Source: an uncultured Ureaplasma sp.
GTDB lineage: Bacteria > Bacillota_I > Bacilli_A > Mycoplasmatales > Mycoplasmoidaceae
DNA length: 5,363 nucleotides
Reading direction: 5' to 3'
Assembly (NCBI GenBank): GCA_902782585.1
Contig: CACZNK010000022.1
Coordinates: forward strand, 1-5,363
Below, one piece after another: positions 1 to 5,363 of this stretch. The position numbers and the translations under genes were made by a program. The first letter of the stretch is position 1, and every line of letters begins with the position of its first letter. Under the pieces are notes generated by a model. That model had not been told where the DNA came from and searched no databases. It saw only the letters and a program-made list of their open reading frames with translations.

Positions 1-1
1 G

Positions 2-376
2 AAGAAAATAAAAACATACTATGGGACATATAAAAATGATGAAGTAGCAGGAGTTGCATTGACTCAAAGTCAAAAAGATTATAAAAATTTTATAAACATA
101 AATAATGAAAATAATTGAATAAAAGACTTTTATGAAGGTTACTATGAAGCGTTGTCATGGATTATGTTCATTATTGGTGCTGCTGAATTATTTCTTACTG
201 TATTGCTTTTATTTCGATCTAAATTTTATAAAGTATTAGCTAAGAATGTCGCTGGTGTGTATATGCCTGGTATAGATAAATGAGAAACTTATTTCCGAAT
301 TATTTTCAATGCATTTAATGCAATTATAATATTAGTTGGTGAATTTATTATGTTTTTAAAAACACTTTGGACTTAA
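2..376 (+). CDS. Unrecognised membrane protein, C-terminal part (5' end outside window)
   Basis: The open frame enters from the left edge and ends at TAA 374-376, giving 124 visible residues. I do not recognise the family. Visible residues 1-48 are polar and rich in Lys, Asn and Tyr. A hydrophobic segment at about 50-72 is followed by basic residues (FRSKFYK), which suggests the stretch after it is cytoplasmic. A short loop containing VYMPGIDKW leads to a second hydrophobic segment at about 100-121, and the protein ends TLWT. Two UGA codons (116-118 and 281-283) must be read as Trp, and two UGG codons are also present. The polar first part is probably extracytoplasmic if the positive-inside rule holds. 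It converges on rplA, with a candidate terminator about 155 bases downstream. The function is unknown; the reading frame and membrane nature are well supported. Confidence 0.8.
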
Positions 377-472
377 TATCTAAATTAATGGTATAGATAC
401 TTTGCTCAAAATTTACTTCTTTTTTAACAAATAAATTTTAACTTTTTTTGTTGACCAATAAAGTTAATACCT

Positions 473-604
473 TTATGACAACTTAACAAATGTCTTTATA
501 GGTGAATTCATTCCAACATCAAAAATATTGAGTAATGTTAAAAAACCAACTTTTTTTTGCAACATTACTCGTTTTTCAGATGATTGAGAAACAAAACATA
601 AATT
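473..604 (-). other. Possible decayed coding remnant or very small ORF
   Basis: On the minus strand a frame is open from 604 to a TAA at 475-473, without needing any UGA codon. From its first ATG (565-563) it encodes 30 residues, starting MLQKKVGF and ending KTFVKLS. No clear Shine-Dalgarno sequence precedes that ATG. Other frames over the same bases, on both strands, are also open for 38-46 codons and look protein-like, which is unusual for intergenic DNA this rich in AT. It may be the tail of a mobile-element gene or a dispersed repeat, but I cannot name it. The inverted repeat 530-570 lies inside it, so the sequence may instead be only a terminator region. Confidence 0.2.
530..576 (+). terminator. 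Candidate rho-independent terminator for the upstream membrane protein gene
   Basis: A perfect 10-bp inverted repeat (GAGTAATGTT at 530-539, AACATTACTC at 561-570) can extend inward through an A run (540-545) pairing with the T run (551-558), leaving a small GC bulge and a CCAAC loop. Plus-strand transcripts then run into GTTTTT (571-576). The minus-strand side has a poorer T tract (ATATTTTT). It lies about 155 bases beyond the upstream stop codon, which is far for a terminator, so the assignment is moderate. Confidence 0.55.
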
Positions 605-619
605 CTAATTTGATGCAAT

Positions 620-656
620 AATAAAAATAAAAATGTAGAGTTCATACTCTACATTT
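620..656 (-). terminator. Rho-independent terminator of the rplK-rplA operon
   Basis: A perfect 10-bp inverted repeat (AAATGTAGAG at 631-640, CTCTACATTT at 647-656) encloses a six-base loop. It lies 22 bases downstream of the rplA stop codon. On the minus strand the stem is followed by a T-rich tract (the A-rich plus-strand bases 620-634), as expected for an intrinsic terminator. It may act weakly in the other direction too, because the plus side is also AT-rich. Confidence 0.8.
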
Positions 657-677
657 ATATTTAATACAACAACTTAA

Positions 678-1349
678 CTATTTAATTCTGATTGATGGGC
701 CCATTGTTGATGATATATAAATAGTTTCAATATATTCACCTTTAACTGTTGATGGCCTTTTTGAAGATATAAAGTTAATCAAGCTTTCAATATTTTCAAC
801 AATATCTTCATTCTTTGCTGATTTCTTACCAACAACCATATGAACATTTCCATATGTATCTGTCCTATAAGTTGTTTTACCACTTTTAAATTCTTTAATT
901 GTACTTATTACTCTTGTAGTTACTGTACCTAATTTTGGATTAGGCATCAAACCTTTAGGACCTAGTATTTTACCTAGTTTTGCTAATTTAGGCATAAATT
1001 TTGGTGTTGTAATTAATACATCAAAATCTAATCATCCATCTTTGATCTCTGCTATTTTTTCATCCCCGCCAAAGAATTCTGCTCCTGCTTTTCTAGCTTC
1101 ATCAGCTGAAATAGAATCATCGATTATAAGAATTCTTGATGTTTTACCATAATAATGAGGTAAAGCAATTGAACCTCTCAATTGTTGTTCAGCTTTTGTA
1201 GTATCAACATTTAACTTAATAGCAATATCGATTGATGAATCAAATTTTACAAATGATGTTTCTTTAGCTAATTTAACAGCATCAGCTATTGGATATATTT
1301 TTTTCTTATCAACTAATCATTTAGCTGATTTATATTTCTTACCAGCCAT
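678..1349 (-). CDS. rplA: 50S ribosomal protein L1
   Basis: The protein has 223 residues, close to the roughly 230 usual for bacterial L1. L1 binds 23S rRNA at the mobile L1 stalk, takes part in release of deacylated tRNA from the E site, and in many bacteria represses its own operon. Family landmarks are LRGSIALPH (residues 58-65), the signature KLGKILGPKGLMPNPKLGTVT (about 123-143) and the C-terminal TMGPSIRIK. Two UGA codons encode Trp11 (1317-1319) and Trp106 (1032-1034). With the standard code only residues 119-223 would be seen as an ORF, which is wrong. The ATG at 1349-1347 is preceded by AAGGAG (complement of 1360-1365) with a 9-base spacer. That site sits inside the end of rplK, and only two bases separate the genes, so translation is probably coupled. 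Transcription ends at the 620-656 hairpin. Confidence 0.97.
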
Positions 1350-1351
1350 AA

Positions 1352-1825
1352 TTAATTAGCTCCTTTATTAGCTTTTTCTGTTTTTTTAGGTGTTAAATCA
1401 ACATCTTTAATTTTAATCCCCATTTGTTTTGCAGTACCTGCAATCATTCTAAGAGCCATTTCTTCATCATATGCATTTAAATCCGTCATCTTTTGTCTAG
1501 CAATTTCTAACGCTTGTTCCTTAGTAATAGTTGCTACTGTATCTGTTAATTGATTTTTGCCTGCTTTTTCAATTTTAGCAACACGTTTTAGTAAAACGCT
1601 TGCTGGTGTAGTTTTAATAATAAAAGTAAAACTTTTATCAGTGTATGCAGTAATAACACAAGGAACTACATCACCATTTCTTTCTTTTCTCGTTAAATCA
1701 TTGAATTGTTTTGTAAATTCACCCATGTTAATACCAATTGAAGCTAATGCTGGTCCAGGTTTAGCTTGACCACCAATCAATTGTATCTTTGCAATACGTG
1801 CAATTTGTTTCTTTTTTGCAGCCAC
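1352..1825 (-). CDS. rplK: 50S ribosomal protein L11
   Basis: The protein has 157 residues. L11 sits with 23S rRNA helices 43-44 at the base of the L7/L12 stalk and supports factor-dependent GTP hydrolysis. The N-terminal domain starts [16 protein letters not shown] and the rRNA-binding C-terminal domain ends in [10 protein letters not shown] (about 129-138). The N-terminal proline loop is short: residues 19-28 read [10 protein letters not shown], where most bacteria have a longer loop of the NPxPPVGPALG type. I recall the same short form in Mycoplasma L11. A Lys-rich tail of roughly 12-15 residues extends past the usual 141-142 residue length. The start is GTG (1825-1823), fixed by a strong GGAGG-type ribosome binding site 8 bases upstream. 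No Trp codon is present. It is the first gene of the operon with rplA, with a regulatory hairpin in its leader. Confidence 0.97.
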   Translation of the reverse strand: MAAKKKQIARIAKIQLIGGQAKPGPALASIGINMGEFTKQFNDLTRKERNGDVVPCVITAYTDKSFTFIIKTTPASVLLKRVAKIEKAGKNQLTDTVATITKEQALEIARQKMTDLNAYDEEMALRMIAGTAKQMGIKIKDVDLTPKKTEKANKGAN

Positions 1826-1833
1826 AAGTATAT

Positions 1834-1839
1834 CCTCCT
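1834..1839 (-). promoter_or_regulatory. Strong ribosome binding site deciding the rplK GTG start
   Basis: The minus strand reads AGGAGG, followed by 8 bases (ATATACTT) and then GTG. There is no in-frame ATG nearby that would fit the spacing, so GTG is the start codon. Confidence 0.85.
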
Positions 1840-1866
1840 AATTAATATATTGAAAATATTCACCCT

Positions 1867-1898
1867 ACGTGGTTTAACGTGATTTATCACTTCCACAT
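1867..1898 (-). promoter_or_regulatory. Candidate L1-binding leader hairpin (autogenous control of rplK-rplA)
   Basis: The minus-strand RNA can fold into a lower stem of 6 bp (AUGUGG with CCACGU, one G-U pair), an asymmetric internal loop (AA on the 5' side, GUUAAA on the 3' side), and an upper stem GUGA/UCAC closed by UAAA. A lower stem, asymmetric purine-rich loop and upper stem is the architecture known for L1 sites in 23S rRNA (helices 76-77) and in L11-L1 operon mRNAs. From memory, the E. coli 23S site has GUGG followed by GA on one side and GAAAUA followed by CCAC on the other, a close match. It lies 41 bases upstream of the rplK start. The fold is seen in the sequence; L1 binding is inferred. 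Confidence 0.6.
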
Positions 1899-1911
1899 GC
1901 TACAATCGTAA

Positions 1912-1940
1912 ATAATACTTTGATAAAATCAAAGTTCCAA
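1912..1940 (-). promoter_or_regulatory. Candidate promoter of the rplK-rplA operon
   Basis: The minus strand shows -35 TTGGAA (complement of 1935-1940), a 17-base spacer and -10 TATTAT (complement of 1912-1917). The predicted start is near 1905, giving a leader of about 80 bases that contains the 1867-1898 hairpin. A rival is a perfect TATAAT (complement of 1942-1947) with a weak ATAACA -35 at 16-base spacing, which would start near 1935. Confidence 0.5.
1917..1935. repeat. Perfect 8-3-8 palindrome in the rplK promoter spacer
   Basis: ACTTTGATAAAATCAAAGT is a perfect inverted repeat with a three-base centre. It fills almost exactly the spacer between the candidate -35 and -10 of rplK and begins 24 bases past the DUF2130 stop codon. 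It could be an operator, a hairpin at the 5' end of the rplK transcript if the alternative promoter is used, or a weak terminator of the DUF2130 gene (the stem is AT-rich and the following T tract is poor). Confidence 0.6.
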
Positions 1941-1958
1941 TATTATATATTTAAATGA

Positions 1959-3125
1959 CTATTTGTTATCTTTATCTTTTATGAATTTAAATTTTTCTTT
2001 CATTGTTGGACTATTGTGAGTTAATTTTCTAATAGTCATTCCTTGAATTTTATCATTAACATGTGTTAGTTGTTTTTCAGAACCCAATAAATTCTCTTTT
2101 ATCTTATTTAAAGTATTAATTGTCTTATCAATTTCTTTAATCGCATCACCAAATCTTTTTCTAGCTTTAATATAGTTTCCATTATAATCTTCTTTTCATC
2201 TTTTTAGATTATCCTCAAAATTAGTTACATCAACATCTCTACTTTTATAAGCATTAAGTTGTTGCTTATAATTAATAGAACTTTTTGCTGCATTATTTAA
2301 TAATGAAATTATTGATATAAAATAATTTGGTCTTACAACATACATTTTTTCATATCCTGAAAATGAAACATCAACAATTCCTAAATTGTATAAATCATTT
2401 TCCATTTCAAGTTCAGAAACTAAAACAGCATATTCACACTTCTTTTCTTTTCTATCCTTGTCAAGTTCTTTAAAAAAATGTTCGTTTTTCTGTTTAGTTT
2501 TTGTAACTTCATGTTGATTTTTCATTTCAAACATTATTGAAATAAATTCAGTACCATCATTAGCATAATTTCTAAATATAAAATCACCTTTTGAATGTGA
2601 TTCACTACTTACTTCATTATCCTTTTCAAATTTTGCATCAGGAAAAGCGATTGGTTTTATTTTATTAAATTCGTTACAACAATACTGTTCAAGTTTTTCA
2701 CCTAAAACTTTAATATTTAAACTAGTCTTATAATTTCTTAAATTTTCAATTTCATCTTTATAAATTTTTTCCTTTATAAGAAATTGTTTCTCTATTTCTT
2801 GCTTATCAGATGATAATTTGAAATTTTTTTCTTTTAATTCATTAAGTTGTTTAGAATTTTCTTCTTTTAAATTGCTAATGTCTTTTTGTTTCTTTAATTC
2901 AAATTCGATTTCTAAATTATTTTTCTCATTTAATAATTTGTTATATTTCATTTCCTCATTATTAAGTTTAAGTTTATAGTCATTTTCAATATCTTTTTTA
3001 AGAATATTAATCTTTTCAGAAACTTCTCTTTCTTTAATTTGATTTAGTAAATCATTATAATTGCTCTCATCAATTTGAAATAAAGCGCCACATTTTGGAC
3101 ATTTAATTTCTTTTTTATTACTCAT
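1959..3125 (-). CDS. DUF2130-family protein: CxxC motif, long coiled coil, nuclease-like core
   Basis: The protein has 388 residues and its function is not established. Residues 7-20 (IKCPKCGALFQIDE) form the N-terminal CxxC half-ribbon typical of this family; no second Cys pair lies nearby, so any zinc site would need a partner. Residues about 25-135 are a Lys/Glu/Asn-rich coiled coil. The conserved core at about 137-310 includes GEKLEQYC, FPDAKFEKDN, KGDFIF, ISIMFEMKNQ, FFKELDKDRKEKKCEYAVLV, EKMYVVRP and DVTNFE. A second helical, Lys-rich part with KEIDKTINTLNKIKENLL runs to the end and includes the closing PTMKEKF. Asp181 and Glu200-x-Lys202 are spaced as in PD-(D/E)xK nucleases. UGA encodes Trp310 (2196-2198); without it the last 79 residues would be lost. 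ATG at 3125 is chosen because AAGGGG lies 7 bases upstream. A longer frame starting at 3203 lacks a ribosome binding site and would overlap the feoA start. Confidence 0.9.
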
Positions 3126-3132
3126 TGTATTA

Positions 3133-3138
3133 CCCCTT
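3133..3138 (-). promoter_or_regulatory. Ribosome binding site fixing the DUF2130 gene start
   Basis: The minus strand reads AAGGGG, 7 bases before the ATG at 3125-3123. It excludes the longer in-frame start at 3203. Confidence 0.75.
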
Positions 3139-3153
3139 AAATAAATTGACTTT

Positions 3154-3182
3154 TTTTCATATATGTATATTAATGTTATAAT
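3154..3182 (+). promoter_or_regulatory. feoAB promoter with extended -10, giving a near-leaderless transcript
   Basis: A perfect TATAAT (3177-3182) is preceded by TGT (3174-3176), making an extended -10. A weak -35, TTTTCA (3154-3159, 4 of 6 matches), lies 17 bases upstream. Normal spacing puts transcription start at about 3189, two bases before the feoA ATG at 3191. No Shine-Dalgarno sequence precedes that ATG. Confidence 0.65.
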
Positions 3183-3185
3183 ATA
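3166..3185. repeat. Imperfectly informative 7-6-7 palindrome over both -10 boxes
   Basis: TATATTA (3166-3172) and TAATATA (3179-3185) are perfect inverted repeats around a six-base centre. The size suits a metalloregulator operator, but the bases are all A or T and the repeat partly follows from two facing -10 boxes, so a protein-binding role is only a possibility. Confidence 0.3.
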
Positions 3186-3203
3186 GCAGAATGATCTTAA
3201 CAA
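3175..3203 (-). promoter_or_regulatory. Promoter of the DUF2130 gene, overlapping the feoA promoter
   Basis: The minus strand shows -35 TTGTTA (complement of 3198-3203), a 17-base spacer and -10 TATAAC (complement of 3175-3180). The start would be near 3168, giving a leader of about 43 bases with its ribosome binding site at 3133-3138. Its -10 shares 3177-3180 with the feoA -10, and its -35 lies inside the feoA coding start. Confidence 0.5.
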
Positions 3204-3421
3204 GTAAATTCAAAGGTAAAACAGTTTTAGTAAAACAGATTAACTTTAAAGATCCTTATATTTCCCATAAATTAGAAAATATTGGGCTAGTTCCGGGTGT
3301 AATAATTAAAATTTTTGATTACAACCGTAATGAAAAACTTCTACATATTGATATTTACAATGTTGAGTATGTTCTTAGAGTAGAGGATTGTAAATATATA
3401 GATGTTGAAGAAAAAAAGTAA
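3191..3421 (+). CDS. feoA: FeoA, small SH3-like subunit of the ferrous-iron transporter
   Basis: The protein has 76 residues, the normal FeoA size (about 75-85). FeoA is a cytoplasmic SH3-like protein needed for FeoB-mediated Fe2+ uptake, probably acting on FeoB's GTPase part. The family core is clear: KLENIGLVPGVIIKIFD (about 27-43) matches the usual RLxxLGhxPG pattern, followed by a strand containing LHIDIYNVEYVLR and a final strand ending CKYIDVEE. The ATG at 3191 has no ribosome binding site and lies just downstream of an extended -10, so it is probably translated from a leaderless or near-leaderless mRNA. It overlaps feoB by 20 bases in another frame. There is no Trp codon, so the code does not affect it. 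Confidence 0.93.
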   Translation: MILTSKFKGKTVLVKQINFKDPYISHKLENIGLVPGVIIKIFDYNRNEKLLHIDIYNVEYVLRVEDCKYIDVEEKK

Positions 3422-5363
3422 TCACTTTAGCAAACTAACAAATGATGTAAATGATGTTTCTGCTAAAAATAATAAAGAAACATATTTATTAATTGGTGCA
3501 CCAAATGTTGGCAAATCAACATTCTTTAATAAAGTAAGTACAGGAACTGCTGAAGTTTCTAATTTTGATCGTTTAACTGTAAATGCTAATTATGGCCAAA
3601 TCAAAAAAAATAAATTGAAAACAATTTTTGATTTACCTGGAATTTATAATTTATCACACCCAATTGATGAAGAAAATATAGTTGCTGATTTTCTAATAAA
3701 ACAAAAATTCAATAAAATTATTAATGTTATTGGTGTTCAATCTATCCAACGTGATTTGATTTTAACCATCCAGTCAATAGAAACTGGTTTAATGTCAACA
3801 TTAGTCATTAATATGATCGATGAAATGAATCAAAAGTTAGATGTTAAAAAATTATCAAAGTCATTAGGTAATATCAATATTGTTTTAACTCAAGCTAATA
3901 AGAATAAAGGTATTAATATAGCTGTTGATAACATAATCAATAATCAAAATATTTCTCCTAATGTTATTAAATATAGCAAAGTAATTGAAGATTGTATTAA
4001 ACAAATTTCAAAGTTATTACCTAAAACTAACCTTTCTAAACGTTTCTTATCTTTAATGATATTAGAAAATAATCAAAGAATTATTAATTATTTAAAAGAA
4101 CAAATAGGTAATCAATATAAAAATATTCAAGCAATAATTAATAAATATAAAAGTGTTAATTTTGTTGAATTACTAAGAACAGAAAGAATTAAGTTTGTTA
4201 ATCTATTATTAAACAAATGTTTAGAATCAAATAATAAGATAAATAATTCTTTTAATAAAAACGAATTATCTAGGAAAATAGACAAGGTTATTTTAAATGG
4301 TTGAATTGGAATTCCATCGATTATATTTTTGTTGCTGGTTATATATTATTTATCATTTGGTCCATATGCTGGTGGTACACTTCAAACACTATTTTATGAT
4401 GATTTCTTAATTAAAATAGTTAATAATAAATGATTAACTAAATTGTTCAGTATAATGTTTCATCCTGAAACTAATATAGTTGGTGAATGGGCAATAAAAC
4501 TATTTATTGAAGGTATATTTAATGGATTATTTGTTATTATTTCATTTTGTATTCCAATAATAATACTGTTTTCATTAATCAATTTAATCCAACAAATTGG
4601 TATTATGTCAAGAATTTCTATTCTTCTTGATCAAGCATTTAATAAATTTGGTTTAAGTGGTAGAAGTGTTGTTAATTTATTAACTGGATTTGGTTGTAAT
4701 GTAACTTCGATATTAATGACAAGAAGTACAAATTCAAGAAAAGAAAGAATAATTTCTTTATTAATTGCTCCTTTTGTTTCATGTAGTTCAAGAACAATTG
4801 TTTTTTCAACTATTTGCTCAATAATATTTGGCATTTCATTAGGTTGATTATATGTAGTATTCTTACTATTTATGAGTGGGGTTATTGCCTTATTAATTGG
4901 TTTAATGTTTTCTAAAACAATGTTTAGAAAATCTAAATCATTCTTTTTGGTAGAACTTGTTAATTGAAGAAAACCTGATTTTGTTGTTATTTTTAAAAGT
5001 GTAATCTTACAACTTAAAAGTTTTGTTTTTAAAGCTGCCACATTTATTTTAATTGCTAACTTTATTATTTGATTATTTACTCATATCGGTCCAAGCGGAA
5101 TATTACATCGCGATCAAATAGATATCTCATTATTTGGATATGCAGCACATGGATTAAATTATCTAATGTATCCATTTGGTGGATTTAGTCAACATGGATA
5201 TATCGGTAATAATGACGGGTGAAAAATAACTTTGTCATTAATAACAGCATTCCCCGCTAAAGAAATTGCATTAGGTAATATTTCAACATTATTTACTAAC
5301 CAAGATAGCTTTAAAATATTTGCTTCACAAAATATGTCAATAGCAATTTCATATATGACAATA
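3402..5363 (+). CDS. feoB: FeoB, GTP-dependent ferrous-iron transporter (3' end outside window)
   Basis: The visible 654 residues cover most of a protein usually about 650-770 long. FeoB imports Fe2+ across the membrane. The N-terminal G domain shows G1 GAPNVGKS (32-39), switch Thr59, G3 DLPG (77-80) and G4 NMID (137-140). G5 is altered (TQAN, 163-166, where SA is common). A helical GDI-like spacer spans about 190-290. The first membrane helix starts near 301. Gate motifs GFGCN (429-433, Cys432) and PFVSCSSR (457-464, Cys461) and the later PAKEIALGN (618-626) are FeoB hallmarks. UGA encodes Trp at residues 301, 344, 482, 522, 557 and 607; the standard code would cut the gene after its soluble part. 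The ATG at 3402 directly follows an in-frame stop at 3399. AGAGGA (3382-3387) is 14 bases upstream, so coupling to feoA is likely. Several family prolines are missing. Confidence 0.95.

Larger units (their letters stand above)
377..677. other. Convergent intergenic region between the membrane protein gene and rplA
   Basis: This 301-base stretch separates two converging genes and holds no convincing intact gene. It contains two perfect 10-bp inverted repeats (530-570 and 631-656), read as terminators for the plus and minus strands. A possible coding remnant lies on the minus strand at about 473-604. The first 150 bases (377-529) are very AT-rich with homopolymer runs, and I see no confident feature in them. 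Confidence 0.7.

Noticed and set aside
377..399. Inverted repeat TATCTA/TAGATA just after the first gene's stop
   Set aside because: The stem has only 6 AT-rich base pairs with an 11-base loop and no T tract; expected by chance in such DNA.
408..439. Inverted repeat AAAATTTA/TAAATTTT
   Set aside because: It consists only of A and T in an AT-rich spacer with a 16-base loop; not distinguishable from chance.
1557..1769. Plus-strand ORF of 70 codons
   Set aside because: It is antisense within rplK, whose protein is clearly ribosomal L11; it has no ribosome binding site and no family signature.
3146..3182. TTGACT (3146-3151) as -35 for TATAAT at 3177
   Set aside because: The spacer would be 25 bases, far too long. 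The extended -10 with a weak -35 at 3154-3159 fits better.
3126..3203. 26-residue N-terminal extension of the DUF2130 protein
   Set aside because: It has no ribosome binding site, would cover both promoters and overlap feoA, and precedes the conserved CxxC start; ATG 3125 has a proper AAGGGG site.
4302..4304. Stop codon splitting feoB into two genes
   Set aside because: UGA is Trp here. The frame continues with FeoB membrane motifs, and five more UGA codons occur in the same gene.
4631..5041. Minus-strand ORF of 136 codons
   Set aside because: It is a shadow of feoB, which shows the gate motifs of the FeoB family on the plus strand in the same bases.

Overview
The window comes from an AT-rich bacterium that reads UGA as tryptophan (genetic code 4). 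Eleven in-frame UGA codons fall inside recognisable genes, against only three UGG codons. This points to the Mollicutes. The gene set and style fit a Spiroplasma-like genome best, but the genus is inferred. Read with the standard code, four of the six genes look broken; read with code 4, all are intact apart from the two cut by the window edges.

Layout. (1) 2-376, plus strand: the 3' end of an unrecognised membrane protein gene. (2) 377-677: a 301-base convergent intergenic stretch with two hairpins, one acting as a likely terminator for each side, and a possible decayed coding remnant. (3) 678-1825, minus strand: the rplK-rplA operon (ribosomal proteins L11 and L1). Its leader carries a small RNA hairpin that resembles the 23S rRNA site bound by L1, which suggests autogenous control. 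(4) 1959-3125, minus strand: a DUF2130-family protein with an N-terminal CxxC motif, a long coiled coil and a nuclease-like core. (5) 3126-3190: a compact divergent promoter region. (6) 3191-5363, plus strand: feoA and feoB, a ferrous-iron uptake operon. The genes overlap by 20 bases and feoB runs off the window end.

How the genes relate. L11 and L1 belong to the large-subunit stalks, and L1 probably represses its own operon through the leader. FeoA and FeoB form a GTP-dependent Fe2+ transporter in the membrane. The DUF2130 gene is transcribed away from feoAB from a promoter whose -10 overlaps the feoA -10, so the two cannot be fired independently. Whether this reflects shared function is unknown. 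The points most worth a second look are the near-leaderless feoA transcript, the overlapping divergent promoters, the L1-site mimic, a perfect palindrome in the rplK promoter spacer, the nuclease-like motif in the DUF2130 protein and the loss of conserved prolines in FeoB.
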